Origin: CAZESS01 sp964414415
GTDB lineage: Archaea; Thermoplasmatota; E2; UBA202; DSCA01
Assembly (NCBI GenBank): GCA_964414415.1
Contig: CAYPWJ010000001.1
Span: 124,001 to 188,000, forward strand
DNA: 64,000 nucleotides
Reading direction: 5' to 3'
The notes under the pieces are model-generated. The model did no database searches, had not been told where the DNA came from, and saw only the letters and a program-made list of their open reading frames with translations. Shown piece after piece: positions 16,377-25,427 of this stretch (position 1 is the first letter of the stretch; each line of letters starts with the position of its first letter). Both the position numbers and the translations under genes were made by a program.

Positions 16377-17654
16377 ATGACCGGCCTGTTCCCCATCCTG
16401 GCCTGCGCCGCAGCTGGCACCCTGATCGGATGGACGACGGGGCTCATCCCGGGGCTGCATGTCAACACGGTGGCGCTGCTCCTGCTCTCGCTGGCCGACG
16501 TAGTCTCGTCGCTGCTCACAGGCGTTCCTGGCATCACCGCAGGCATGGCGCCGCTCCTGCTGGCCGTCATCGTCGCCGCGACGTCAATCGCACATACCTT
16601 CGTGAACATCATACCGTCCACGTTTCTCGGTGCACCGGAGGAGGACACCGCCCTGGTCATGTTGCCCGCTCATTCGCTCCTCCGTCAGGGCCGGGGCTAC
16701 CGTGCCGTGGCGCTGTCGGCGGCGGGAAGCGCTGGAGCCGTCGCCGTCGGCCTTGCATGCCTCGTCCCGTTCCGGCTGCTGCTCGGCTCGCCGACCCACC
16801 TGTATGGCCTGCTGACGGACGTCATGCCCTGGGTGCTCCTTGCCGTGGCGGTCGTCCTCGTCGGCACTGAAAAAGATGGCCGGCACGTGGCTGCTGCCCT
16901 TGTTTTGTTTCTGTTGGCTGGCGTGTTCGGCATGGCTGTCTTCGAGCTGCATCCCGCGGCGCCGCTCGACCTGCCTGGCTCGCTTTTGTTCCCGGCGCTG
17001 TCGGGCCTGTTTGCGATTCCCACGCTGCTGCATTCGATGGACGCGGCGCCGGTGCCCGAGCAACAGGTCGAGAACGGCGACGTATCGCCCGGGATACCGG
17101 ATGTGGGGACGGGGGCGACGGCGGGCGCAGCTGTCTCGGTGCTTCCAGGCGTTACTGCCGCCGTTGCCACGGTGCTGGCGCTCGTGGCACGCGGCCGGAA
17201 GCAAGCCGAGAGCATCATCGTGACGCTCTCTGCGGTCAACACCGCCAACGCTTTTTTCGTCCTCGCCGCGCTCTTTGTCATCGGGCGGGCGCGGAGCGGG
17301 GGTGCCACCGTCATCCAGGAGCTGCTGCCGGTGGAGCCGTGGACGGGGTCGCTGCCGCCTGCCGCGCTGCCGGTGCTGCTCATCGCGGTCGTGGTCGCAG
17401 GCGCGGCGTCGTATTATTTCACGCGGGCAGCTGGGCGGGCTGCGGCCCGGTATATCTCCGCTGTGCCGTACCGACAGGTGGCCCAGGCGACCATGGTCGG
17501 CATCGGCGTCATGGTGGCTCTGTTCACCGGCGTTGTCGGCCTTGCCTGTCTCCTCGCCGGCTCTCTTGTCGGTCTGCTCTGCCTGAAATGGCGGGTGCGC
17601 CGCAGCGTGCTGATGGGATTCCTGCTCCTCCCGATACTCCTGTATTACCTGTAA
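16377..17654 (+). CDS. TctA/DUF112-family membrane transporter
   Basis: 425 residues, very hydrophobic, with about ten predicted membrane segments. GWTTGLIPGLHVNTVA near residue 18 is the conserved TG-x-x-PG-x-H-x-N motif of the archaeal branch of the TctA (tripartite tricarboxylate transporter large subunit) family, repeated in altered form as SVLPGVTAAVATVLALVARG near residue 257. This duplicated motif reflects an inverted repeat fold. No periplasmic binding protein or TctB gene is nearby, so the substrate is unknown. It follows the OB-fold protein by 1 bp and is probably cotranscribed. Confidence 0.8.
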   Translation: MTGLFPILACAAAGTLIGWTTGLIPGLHVNTVALLLLSLADVVSSLLTGVPGITAGMAPLLLAVIVAATSIAHTFVNIIPSTFLGAPEEDTALVMLPAHSLLRQGRGYRAVALSAAGSAGAVAVGLACLVPFRLLLGSPTHLYGLLTDVMPWVLLAVAVVLVGTEKDGRHVAAALVLFLLAGVFGMAVFELHPAAPLDLPGSLLFPALSGLFAIPTLLHSMDAAPVPEQQVENGDVSPGIPDVGTGATAGAAVSVLPGVTAAVATVLALVARGRKQAESIIVTLSAVNTANAFFVLAALFVIGRARSGGATVIQELLPVEPWTGSLPPAALPVLLIAVVVAGAASYYFTRAAGRAAARYISAVPYRQVAQATMVGIGVMVALFTGVVGLACLLAGSLVGLLCLKWRVRRSVLMGFLLLPILLYYL

Positions 17655-17702
17655 ACCATGCATCTGCAATAATCCTTTTAAAAAACCGTCTGTTTGTCTA
17701 CA

Positions 17703-17816
17703 ATGGGAGGTGAAAAAATGGAAATCGCACGGTCGGAGGAGAGCGCGGGGACCTTTCTGCTCATCTTCGCTGTTCTCCTGACTATTATCACGCTGGCCGC
17801 CGCCCTGCTGCTGTAG
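17703..17816 (+). CDS. Single-pass membrane microprotein
   Basis: 37 codons from ATG 17703, or 32 from ATG 17718, which has GGGAGGTG 5 bp upstream. The product is a short polar head (EIARSEESAG) followed by one hydrophobic helix (TFLLIFAVLLTIITLAAALL). TATA-like CCTTTTAAAAAA (17674-17685) is centred near 17679, roughly 24 bp before 17703, so both a leaderless and a leadered reading are possible. It is a real candidate because promoter, binding site and membrane helix coincide in an otherwise empty gap. Function unknown. Confidence 0.6.
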   Translation: MGGEKMEIARSEESAGTFLLIFAVLLTIITLAAALLL

Positions 17817-17899
17817 GCGAAGGCGACATGAAGCTAACGAGCCAGGCGGCAGATGGCTCAGCCGGCAACTATCCAGATATTCTCGGATGCATCGAGGTG

Positions 17900-18361
17900 T
17901 TACATCTCTTTGACGGCCTTCCACGTCCGCTTCCGGTAGGGCTGTACGTCGATGCCATGTTCGCGGGCGACGAGCAGCGCCGCCACCTCGGGGATGACGT
18001 GCTCCTGTTCCGCCCGCTCGCTGACCATGCGCCTCGCCTCCTCCTCGGACATCTCTCTGGCAGATAACGTCTCGCAGATCTCGGTGACCAGGTCCCGGCG
18101 TTTGGTCTGCACGATGCTGCCGTCGACTTCGAAGCCCAGCGGCACCTCGACGGCTGCAGGGTCAAACGTGGGCGTGTAGCCCGCATCGGTTTCCTCCAGC
18201 AGTCCCTGCTCGAGGCCGCGCTTGATGAACCGCTTCGCCTGTGCCGGGGTCAGCCAGCCGAGCTCGTAGGACAGCGTCATGTATATCTCGTTGTCGTCCA
18301 GGCTGTCCGTGCCGCTCCGCTGAAACAAAAACGCGATGAGTTTCCTCGCCTCCGTTGTCAT
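17900..18361 (-). CDS. DUF2240-family archaeal protein
   Basis: 153 residues. The N-terminal half looks like a winged helix (EIYMTLSYELGWLTPAQAKR near residue 24, RGLEQGLLEETDAGYTPTFD near residue 47), and the C-terminal half is helical (REMSEEEARRMVSERAEQEH). The domain architecture matches archaeal DUF2240, possibly nucleic-acid binding. Start at MTTEARKLIAFLF (18361) overlaps the upstream HisA-like gene by 4 bp; the two form a minus-strand operon. Confidence 0.72.
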   Translation of the reverse strand: MTTEARKLIAFLFQRSGTDSLDDNEIYMTLSYELGWLTPAQAKRFIKRGLEQGLLEETDAGYTPTFDPAAVEVPLGFEVDGSIVQTKRRDLVTEICETLSAREMSEEEARRMVSERAEQEHVIPEVAALLVAREHGIDVQPYRKRTWKAVKEM

Positions 18362-18834
18362 GCTATCCGCTCCACAAGGCCTTCGGTATCGTCCAGACGC
18401 CATGCCTCGACGGTCCACGTCTCCCGCCACGCATCGTCGACGACGAGCCCCGTCAGCCCGAATCGACGGACGCGCTGCTGCGCCTGCAGCGGCCGCTCGG
18501 AGCGCAGATAGAGGTCGCTCTCCACCATGTCGACAAGCCGACCGAGGTCGTCGTCGGATGCATCGCCGAGGGTGACTCTGGCTGCCCCGGCAACGACCAG
18601 GTCGATGACGTCCTCTACGCGCCGCGGCGCCGCGTCAAGCCACAGAAACGCCTTCCTGGATACCTTCTTGTAGACGTCGAGGTTGGCCCTGTTGCGCCGA
18701 TGGCCGTCCAGGTCGACCACGTAGAGCAGGTCATGCTCGCCGCGGAGCTCCCGCAGCGTCTCGACGGCGCTGCCATGTTCTCCTTCGAGGAGAGCCTGGC
18801 CGCGTTCGACGTACACCAGCGGTATCTGGTCCAT
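18358..18834 (-). CDS. HisA/HisF-related protein (partial TIM barrel)
   Basis: 158 residues. LLYVVDLDGHRRNRANLDVY near residue 36 resembles the HisA/HisF phosphate-barrel segment with its catalytic Asp, and KAFLWLDAAPRRVEDV with VVAGAARVTLGDAS resembles the following strands. The protein is only about two thirds of HisA length, so it may be a half-barrel derivative rather than a histidine enzyme. MDQIPLVYVERGQAL is a HisA-like N-terminus and fixes the start. Its actual reaction is not known; it is coupled to the DUF2240 gene. Confidence 0.6.
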   Translation of the reverse strand: MDQIPLVYVERGQALLEGEHGSAVETLRELRGEHDLLYVVDLDGHRRNRANLDVYKKVSRKAFLWLDAAPRRVEDVIDLVVAGAARVTLGDASDDDLGRLVDMVESDLYLRSERPLQAQQRVRRFGLTGLVVDDAWRETWTVEAWRLDDTEGLVERIA

Positions 18835-18909
18835 CGGACGGCAAACACAGGGGACGTTAAAACGTTTTCCACCCGCCAACCTTTAAATGAGGCAGGAGAT
18901 GTAGACCTC

Positions 18910-19935
18910 GTGCAGAGGACGGCTATCTCGGTAGCGCGGCGCAAGGCGCAGGAAGCGCTGCAGCAGCTCATCCAGCGCGGATTGCTGGACGACAGCCGGC
19001 GCATCAGCCGCACTGAGCATGAGGTCCAGATCCCCGTCGTCACACCTCCAGATGATTTTCCCTGTGCGTTCAAGGTCGTCGAGCAGGAGGAAATCCAGCC
19101 GCGCAGATATCCAACGCCGATGGCCGAGATACACGCCCGCATTCAGCAGGAGCTGCCGGATGTTGACGTGGCAATGCTGCCCGACAGCTGGGAAAAAATC
19201 GGCGACATCCTCGTCATGTGCTTCCCCGACGGCTTCCCCGGGAAACAGCAAGCCGCCGCGGTATACGCCGCCGTGCTGGGCTGCCGCGCCGTCCTAGAAG
19301 ACATCGGCGGCATATCCGGGATCAAGCGCCAGCCGCGCGTCCAGCATCTCTGGGGCGACCACGACACCGAGACAGTCCACCGGGAAAACGGCATCGCCTT
19401 CAGGCTCGATCCACAGCGCGTGATGTTCTCGTCGGGCAACGTCGACGAGCGCATCCGAATGGCATCTGCGGCAACTGAAGGCGAGGTCGTCGTCGACCTC
19501 TTCGCCGGCATCGGCTACTTCACGCTGCCGCTGGCCGTGCATGGCAGCGCCAGGGTCTACGCCTGCGACATCAACCCAACGGCTGCCGGTTATCTCCGAG
19601 AGAGCGTCCGTCTCAACGGCGTCGAGAGCCGCGTCGACGTTTTGGAGGGTGACTGTCGCAGCGTGGCGCCGCGCGGCGTTGCGGAGCGCGTGGTCATGGG
19701 ACACCTGAAGGCAGCACCCTTTCTCCCCACGGCCATGGAGGCGCTACATCCGGCGGGCGGCATAGTGCACTACCACTGCACCTGCTCCGCCGACGATTTC
19801 CCCGATGAACCGCTGGAAGATGTGCGAAAAGCGGCACGAAACGCGGGGTGGAGCACGGAGCTTTTGCAGCCCAAGATGGTCAAGTCCTATGCGCCCGGCG
19901 TCGTCCACGGCGTCCTCGACGTCGCCGTCGAGTAA
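18910..19935 (+). CDS. taw2: tRNA(Phe) wyosine aminocarboxypropyltransferase Taw2 (TYW2-like)
   Basis: 341 residues from GTG 18910. The C-terminal half is a class I SAM domain: VVVDLFAGIGYFTLPLAVHG near residue 196 and VYACDINPTAAGYLRESVRLN (in part) near residue 219. The motif after the fourth strand is RVVMGHLKAA rather than the NPP/NLP of Trm5, which favours Taw2, the enzyme that transfers aminocarboxypropyl in wyosine synthesis at G37. The N-terminal half carries ILVMCFPDGFPG-like and VLEDIGGISGIKRQPRVQ elements shared by Trm5 and Taw2. CTTTAAATG (18883-18891) is centred 24 bp before the GTG, the only in-frame start compatible with it. Trm5 remains a weaker alternative. Confidence 0.82.
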   Translation: MQRTAISVARRKAQEALQQLIQRGLLDDSRRISRTEHEVQIPVVTPPDDFPCAFKVVEQEEIQPRRYPTPMAEIHARIQQELPDVDVAMLPDSWEKIGDILVMCFPDGFPGKQQAAAVYAAVLGCRAVLEDIGGISGIKRQPRVQHLWGDHDTETVHRENGIAFRLDPQRVMFSSGNVDERIRMASAATEGEVVVDLFAGIGYFTLPLAVHGSARVYACDINPTAAGYLRESVRLNGVESRVDVLEGDCRSVAPRGVAERVVMGHLKAAPFLPTAMEALHPAGGIVHYHCTCSADDFPDEPLEDVRKAARNAGWSTELLQPKMVKSYAPGVVHGVLDVAVE

Positions 19936-20014
19936 AAACCGAAACATTTGAATAGCCACAGCGGGGGCCTGGCAGTATGTTTATAAACGCTGCTGGCATT
20001 GACCAACGAGAGAC

Positions 20015-20950
20015 ATGACCGAACTAGAAGACCTCCCGGGGGTTGGCCCCTCAACGGCGAAAAAACTCGAGGAATCAGGCTTCTCCGACCTCATGTCCAT
20101 CGCGGTTGCGTCGCCCGGCGAGCTGTCCAGCCTCGGCGACATCGGCGAGAGCACAGCTAGAAAGATCATCCAGGCAGCCCGCGACGAGGCCGACGTCGGC
20201 GGATTCGAAAGCGGCGAAAAGATCATGGAGCGCATGCGGCAGCGCCGGAAACTCACGACGGGCTCAAAGTCGTTCGACGAGCTGCTCGGCGGCGGATTCG
20301 AAAGCCAGGCCATCACCGAGCTGTTCGGCGAGTTCGGCTCCGGCAAGACACAGGTCGCGCTGCAGCTCTCCGTCACGGCGCAGCTCCCCGAGGAAGAGGG
20401 CGGCCTCGACGGCCACACGGTCTTCATCGACACGGAGAACACGTTCCGGCCGGAGCGCGTCATCCAGATGGCCGAGGCGATGGACGTCGAGCCGGAGGAG
20501 GCGTTGAAAAAGATACACGTCGCGACTGCCTACAACTCCAACCACCAGATGATGCTGGTGAAAAAAGCCGACGAGATCGCGAAGGAGCACCCCATCCGCC
20601 TGGTCATCGTGGACTCCCTGACCGGCCACTTCCGGGCGGAATACGTCGGCCGCGGAACACTCGCCGACCGGCAGCAGAAGCTCAACACGCACATGCACGA
20701 CCTGCTCAGGTTCGGCCGTCTCAACAATGCAGCCATCTGCGTCACCAACCAGGTCTCCGCAAAGCCAGACGCCTTTTTCGGCGATCCAACGCGACCCATC
20801 GGCGGCCACATCGTCGGCCACACGGCCATGTTCCGCATCTATCTCCGCAAGTCAAAGGGCGGCAAACGCATCGCCCGTCTCATCGACTCGCCGCACCTGC
20901 CGGAGGGAGAGGCGGTCTTCATGGTCAACGAGGACGGCATACGTGACTGA
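20015..20950 (+). CDS. radA: DNA repair and recombination protein RadA
   Basis: 311 residues. An N-terminal helix-hairpin-helix domain (LEDLPGVGPSTAKKLEESGF) is followed by the recombinase core with Walker A GEFGSGKTQ near residue 106, Walker B LVIVDSLTG near residue 196 and the L2 region NQVSAKPDAFFGDPTRPIGG near residue 244. It forms the strand-exchange filament of homologous recombination. No intein is present. TATA-like TTTATAAAC (19980-19988) lies about 31 bp upstream. It is followed after 1 bp by hypE, an unusual partner. Confidence 0.97.
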   Translation: MTELEDLPGVGPSTAKKLEESGFSDLMSIAVASPGELSSLGDIGESTARKIIQAARDEADVGGFESGEKIMERMRQRRKLTTGSKSFDELLGGGFESQAITELFGEFGSGKTQVALQLSVTAQLPEEEGGLDGHTVFIDTENTFRPERVIQMAEAMDVEPEEALKKIHVATAYNSNHQMMLVKKADEIAKEHPIRLVIVDSLTGHFRAEYVGRGTLADRQQKLNTHMHDLLRFGRLNNAAICVTNQVSAKPDAFFGDPTRPIGGHIVGHTAMFRIYLRKSKGGKRIARLIDSPHLPEGEAVFMVNEDGIRD

Positions 20951-20951
20951 C

Positions 20952-21986
20952 ATGCCAGACAGGATAGCGCTCCCGCAGGGGGCAGGCGGCAGCGAAACCG
21001 AGGCGTTCATCAAAAACCATATTCTCCCGCGATTTGAGCAACCGAACGTGGAGGTATCCCTCGAGGCGCTCGACGATGCAGCGGTCGTCGACGGCGTCGT
21101 GTTCACCACGGACAGCCATACCGTCCAGCCGCTCTTTTTCCCCGGTGGCGACATCGGCAGCCTCGCCGTCGCTGGCACCGTCAACGACGTCGCGGTCATG
21201 GGCGCCGAGCCAATCGCGCTCTCCGCAGCCGTCATCATCGAGGAGGGCCTGCCGATGGAGACCATCGAACGCGCCCTGGACGGCATGGCGTCCTGCTCCC
21301 GCGACGCAGGCGTCCCCGTCGTCACCGGCGACACCAAGGTCATCGAGCACGGCGCACTGCAGGAAATGATTGTCACCACGGCGGGCATCGGCCGGGCAAG
21401 CGAGGCGCTACGGTGCAACCTCGAGCACCTCGACCGCGCGAACAGGTGGCTGAGGGACAGCGCCCTCCGGCCCGGCGACCGTCTCATCCTGAGCGGCCAC
21501 GTCGCCGACCACGGCATCGCGCTGCTGTCCTTCAGGGAGGGCTACGGCTTCGAGACCGAGATAACGTCCGACGTGGCGCCGGTCAACGGCCTGATACAGC
21601 AGTGCCTGCAGGCAGGCGGTGTCGTCGCTGCGAAGGACCCGACCCGGGGTGGCCTGGCCAACACGCTGCACGAAATGGCGTCCAAGTCCTGTGTCGGCAT
21701 GCACATCATGGAGGAACGTATCCCCGTCAGGGAGGGCACCATGGCGGCGTGCGAGATGCTCGGCATCGATCCGTATACGGTCGGCAACGAGGGCAAGGTC
21801 GTGCTCGCCGTCACACCCGACATGGCTGATGACGTCCTGCAGGCCATGCGGCGGCATCCACTGGGCGGCGATGCAGCCGTCATCGGGCAGGTGACTGACG
21901 GACAGCGCGTCGTGCTGGAGACAGCCGTGGGCGGTACCCGTCTGCTTGAGGCACCAGTCGGCGACCCCATCCCCCGCATCTGCTGA
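20952..21986 (+). CDS. hypE: Hydrogenase maturation factor HypE
   Basis: 344 residues of the AIR synthase-related superfamily. LPQGAGGSETEAFIKN at the start, DDAAVVDGVVFTTDSHTVQP near residue 39 and PTRGGLANTLHEMA near residue 234 are HypE signatures, and the protein ends in the PRIC tail whose cysteine carries the thiocarboxamide converted to cyanide for the [NiFe] active site. This tail excludes SelD, PurM and ThiL. It is adjacent to radA and about 3.4 kb from the hydrogenase operon. The other hyp genes (A, B, C, D, F) are not in the window. Confidence 0.95.
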   Translation: MPDRIALPQGAGGSETEAFIKNHILPRFEQPNVEVSLEALDDAAVVDGVVFTTDSHTVQPLFFPGGDIGSLAVAGTVNDVAVMGAEPIALSAAVIIEEGLPMETIERALDGMASCSRDAGVPVVTGDTKVIEHGALQEMIVTTAGIGRASEALRCNLEHLDRANRWLRDSALRPGDRLILSGHVADHGIALLSFREGYGFETEITSDVAPVNGLIQQCLQAGGVVAAKDPTRGGLANTLHEMASKSCVGMHIMEERIPVREGTMAACEMLGIDPYTVGNEGKVVLAVTPDMADDVLQAMRRHPLGGDAAVIGQVTDGQRVVLETAVGGTRLLEAPVGDPIPRIC

Positions 21987-21989
21987 ACG

Positions 21990-22880
21990 TTACACCAGAT
22001 TTGCTTCCAGGCAGCCCACCCAGAGCATCTCGAACAGGATGGCGATGACGAGCGGCACCCCGGCTGTCTCGCTGAACAGCGGCAGCGCGATGAGGATGGC
22101 CAGACCCTCGTTTTTGAAGGAGCCGAACAGCATGAGCGGTCGCAGCCGCGCACGTGGCACGCCGGCACGTTTGCCAGCGAGCTTTATCAGGATACCGCTG
22201 CCAAACGTGCGCACTGCAACGGCTGCAGCGATGACTGCCACCATCGGCCATTCATGGAACAAAAAAGAGCGCCGTGCCCCGACAATGCCGAACATCAACA
22301 CAAAGAAGCACACGTTGGTCAGCATCGTCACCTGCCGCGACGACAGCGGCAGCCGCCGCGCCCCGCGGGAGAGCAGCAGCGGCAGCAGGATGAGCAGGAG
22401 CACCGTCCGGACGATCTCCCATGTGCTGATTGCCTCGCCGGCGCACAAGAAAATGATGAGCGGCGTCAGCGCGAGCGAGCAGAGATAGAGAAACGACAGC
22501 GAGACCAGCGAGAACTCGACGTCACCACCGATGACCCGCGATATGGGGAGCACGGCGACCGCCGGGGGCACCGCGGCCATCGCGACGAACCCGTACCGGA
22601 CGGGCGGCTGGAAGAGCATCCCGAGTGCGATGGCCAAGCCGGACAGCCATACAAAGCTCATGAAAAACGGCAGCATGATACGGCGTCCCTCCCGCCGGAG
22701 CTCGATGTCGCGCAGCCGGATGGGCATCAGTGAAAATGTCATCGCCACCATGAGCGATACCGTGGATATTTCGGTGGTGTAGCCAGGATAGCCGCCGACG
22801 AGCAGGCCTGCACCGATGGCCAGCGAGACCATCAGAGCGAAGCTGGACAGCAGCTTCCGGATGGCGGCCACGAGGGGCAT
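21990..22880 (-). CDS. Bile acid:sodium symporter (SBF/BASS)-family transporter
   Basis: 296 residues, about nine or ten hydrophobic helices. MTFSLMPIRLRDIELRREG near residue 46, the PPAVAVLPISRVIGGDVEFS region near residue 104 and GSFKNEGLAILIALPLFSE near residue 250 follow the family's two-fold repeat with its conserved polar crossover motifs. Members move organic anions with sodium; the substrate here cannot be told. It converges on hypE with a 3-bp gap and stands alone. Confidence 0.75.
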   Translation of the reverse strand: MPLVAAIRKLLSSFALMVSLAIGAGLLVGGYPGYTTEISTVSLMVAMTFSLMPIRLRDIELRREGRRIMLPFFMSFVWLSGLAIALGMLFQPPVRYGFVAMAAVPPAVAVLPISRVIGGDVEFSLVSLSFLYLCSLALTPLIIFLCAGEAISTWEIVRTVLLLILLPLLLSRGARRLPLSSRQVTMLTNVCFFVLMFGIVGARRSFLFHEWPMVAVIAAAVAVRTFGSGILIKLAGKRAGVPRARLRPLMLFGSFKNEGLAILIALPLFSETAGVPLVIAILFEMLWVGCLEANLV

Positions 22881-22933
22881 CTACAGCGACGCCCCGTCAT
22901 CCTGTATATTGCTTCGAAGACGGCACATCGCCG

Positions 22934-24298
22934 TCATTGTTTCTCCGCGATGCCGCGTGCCGCTATCATGCCCGTCGCCGCAGATGCGACGATACCTCGA
23001 GATAGACCCGCGCCGTCACCGGCCACGAAAAAATTATCGATGTCCGTCTCAAGCCCGTCATTCACCTCGAATCGCATCGAATAAAACTTTATCTCCGGGG
23101 CATACAGCAGCGTGGAATCCTGCGCGATGCCCGGGATGACGGCCGACAGTGCATCCAGCCCCTCCACTAGGTCGGTGACCACGCGGTGGGGAAGCGCCAT
23201 CGATATGTCTCCCGGTGTCGCGTTTCTGAGTGTGGGTGCCACATAGGAGCGCCGGATGCGTTCCCAGGTGGAGCGCCGCCCTGATTTGAGGTCGCCGAGC
23301 CGCTGGACGATGGGCATGTCGCCGCCGAGAATGGATGCCATCTCGGCGATGGATGAACCATAGGCGGTGGTGTTTTCCTGTGGCTCCGTCAGCTCGACGT
23401 TGACGAGGAACGCGAAGTTGGTGTTCTCCGACGTGCTGTCTATGGATGAATGACCGTTCACGGACACGTATTCGCCGTAGTCCTCCATCACTACGAATCC
23501 CTTCGGGCAGACGCAGAACGTCCGGACGAAGTCGTCATATGTCGACGTGTAGATGTGAAACTTGGGGTCCCATGCTTTGGCGACGATGTCCTCTATGACC
23601 ATCGCTGGCACCTCGACACGGACGCCGATGTCGATTGGCGCGTGCCGCGTCGCGATGTCGTGCCGTTCGGCCTGCCTGCTCAGCCATGCAGCACCGGAGC
23701 GGCCGACGGCCGCGATGACATAGGTCGCCTCCACGGTACCGTTCTCCAGCTGGAGGCGGAACGGGCCGTCGCGCTCAATGTCCTGCACCTCGGTTTCTAG
23801 CAGAAACGAGACACCTTGCTTTTCCAGCCATACATGCAGGGACGAGATGACCTTGGGGAGGCGGTCGGAGCCGATGTGCCGCTGCGGAATCGGGATGAAC
23901 CGGATGCCGTGCTGCGATGCTGTCTTTTCCAGCTCGTCGAGGTCGTGTCCGTAGAGCTTGTCGGGGGCGCCGTGCTCCAGGAAGATGTCGTCGATGCGCT
24001 GAACCAGCTCGTCTGCGTCGTCGGTAAACTCGTACAGGTTGCCGCCGACATCTGCGCGGAGGTTGAGCTTGCCGTCGGACAGGCCGCCGGCGCCGCCCAA
24101 GCCGCACAAAATGGCGCAGGGGTCGCACTTGAAGCACTTCGTGTATTGCTCCATGGGGCACCGTCGCTCCGTAATCGCTTTTCCTTTGTCGATGATGACA
24201 ATGTCGTCGATGCCCTGCATGGCGAGTTCATGCGCAGCGAAAAGCCCTGCCGGCCCGGCTCCGATGATAGCCACGGTGTAGCGGTTGTTTCGTGCCAC
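22934..24298 (-). CDS. FAD-dependent dehydrogenase (COG2509-type)
   Basis: 454 residues. The N-terminal dinucleotide motif VAIIGAGPAGLFAAHELAMQ is followed by CFKCDPCAILCGLGGAGGLS near residue 55, a Cys-rich loop typical of this family, and by the second FAD motif NFFVAGDGAGLSRGIVASAA near residue 424. Members are flavoproteins with distant similarity to geranylgeranyl reductases; the reaction is not established. The GTG start is set by a TATA-like sequence (24318-24327, minus strand) centred 25 bp upstream. It is divergent from the hydrogenase operon, sharing one intergenic region. Confidence 0.8.
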   Translation of the reverse strand: MARNNRYTVAIIGAGPAGLFAAHELAMQGIDDIVIIDKGKAITERRCPMEQYTKCFKCDPCAILCGLGGAGGLSDGKLNLRADVGGNLYEFTDDADELVQRIDDIFLEHGAPDKLYGHDLDELEKTASQHGIRFIPIPQRHIGSDRLPKVISSLHVWLEKQGVSFLLETEVQDIERDGPFRLQLENGTVEATYVIAAVGRSGAAWLSRQAERHDIATRHAPIDIGVRVEVPAMVIEDIVAKAWDPKFHIYTSTYDDFVRTFCVCPKGFVVMEDYGEYVSVNGHSSIDSTSENTNFAFLVNVELTEPQENTTAYGSSIAEMASILGGDMPIVQRLGDLKSGRRSTWERIRRSYVAPTLRNATPGDISMALPHRVVTDLVEGLDALSAVIPGIAQDSTLLYAPEIKFYSMRFEVNDGLETDIDNFFVAGDGAGLSRGIVASAATGMIAARGIAEKQ

Positions 24299-24317
24299 AG
24301 ATGCAATCCCCCGATGG

Positions 24318-24369
24318 ACTTAAATACATTTTCCTGCCGGGCCGCACATCCCACAATCAATATATACGT
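24318..24369. promoter_or_regulatory. Divergent promoters: flavoprotein (-) and hydrogenase operon (+)
   Basis: Minus strand: TATTTAAGTC (24318-24327) serves the flavoprotein gene. Plus strand: TCAATATATACG (24357-24368) is centred about 26 bp before ATG 24390 of hydB. Both predict leaderless transcripts. No clear shared operator palindrome is visible. Confidence 0.55.
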
Positions 24370-24389
24370 GCTTTCCATATCCGACTGAA

Positions 24390-25427
24390 ATGAGATATCT
24401 CAAGCTGGAAAACGGCAGGGTCGACGACTTTTTAGAACAGCTTTCCGCCTATGGCGACCTCTATGCCCCGACCCAGATATCTGAGGAATTCTACGACTAC
24501 CGGGAGATAGAGGACGTCGACGACGTCGCCTTTGACTACACCCGGACGATAACTCCGGCAAAAAAATACTTCATCCCGACCGAGCAGGAGATGTTCACGT
24601 TCGACATGGAGACAAGTGAGTACGAGGAGACGCTGGATGACGTCGAGCCATTTGTGCTCTTTGGGTTGCACGCGTGCAGCATCGTCGGGCTGCGCATCCT
24701 CGACGGCGTCTATCTCAACCAGTACCCGGACAAGTATTACAAGGTGCGCCGTGACGCCGGGATCATCATCGGTCTGAGCTGCCTGCCGGACGAATACTGC
24801 TTCTGCAACCTTCGCCGGACGGATTTCGTCGACGTGGGCTTCGACCTCTTTCTCCATGAGCTTCCCGACGGCTACCTCATACGGGTGGGCAGCGAAAAAG
24901 GCCACAAGATCGTCGACGAAAACCCGGGCCTCTTCGTCGAGGTGACGCCGGAAGACATCAAGCACTTCAAGCAATTCGAGAAAAAACGGCATGAACTGTT
25001 CCAGTATCAGGGCAGCTTCGACAACCTGCGCTACATGCTCGAGCTCACCAAGGGTCACCCGCTCTGGGAGGAGGAAAGCGAGAAATGCCTCGGCTGCGGC
25101 AACTGCACCATGACGTGTCCGACGTGCAGGTGCTACGACGTGCAGGACATCCCCGACATCGACGGTCGCCACGGCAAACGCGTGCGCTTCTGGGATTCCT
25201 GCCAGTTCCGAAGCCACGGGCTCGTTGCTGGGGGCCACAACTTCCGCGAGACAAAAAAAGACCGCTTCATCAATCGATATGTCTGCAAGAACGCGTATTT
25301 CTATCCTTTGGGGACGAGCTACTGCGTCGGCTGCGGCAACTGCACCTATTTCTGCCCGGCTGACATCGACTTCCTGGACAACCTGATGAAAATACGCGGC
25401 ATCGCGGAGGAAACATATGAGCAATGA
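24390..25427 (+). CDS. hydB: Group 3b [NiFe] hydrogenase (sulfhydrogenase) beta subunit, 4Fe-4S protein
   Basis: 345 residues. Two 4Fe-4S binding motifs are near the C-terminus: CLGCGNCTMTCPTC around residue 232 and CVGCGNCTYFCP around residue 312. Earlier conserved segments include FVLFGLHACSIVGLRILDGV near residue 88. In Pyrococcus sulfhydrogenase HydB links the FAD/NAD(P) subunit HydG to the hydrogenase module and is the subunit implicated in sulfur reduction. It is first of the hydB-G-D-A operon and overlaps hydG by 11 bp. Confidence 0.93.
   Translation: MRYLKLENGRVDDFLEQLSAYGDLYAPTQISEEFYDYREIEDVDDVAFDYTRTITPAKKYFIPTEQEMFTFDMETSEYEETLDDVEPFVLFGLHACSIVGLRILDGVYLNQYPDKYYKVRRDAGIIIGLSCLPDEYCFCNLRRTDFVDVGFDLFLHELPDGYLIRVGSEKGHKIVDENPGLFVEVTPEDIKHFKQFEKKRHELFQYQGSFDNLRYMLELTKGHPLWEEESEKCLGCGNCTMTCPTCRCYDVQDIPDIDGRHGKRVRFWDSCQFRSHGLVAGGHNFRETKKDRFINRYVCKNAYFYPLGTSYCVGCGNCTYFCPADIDFLDNLMKIRGIAEETYEQ

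Noticed and set aside
16584..17924. 446-codon minus-strand open frame rich in Arg, Gln and His
   Set aside because: Antisense to the TctA-like permease; its composition is what reverse-strand membrane genes produce.
20952..21986. Selenophosphate synthetase (SelD) or thiamine-monophosphate kinase for the AIR-synthase-like gene
   Set aside because: The C-terminal PRIC tail and GAGG N-terminus are specific to HypE.
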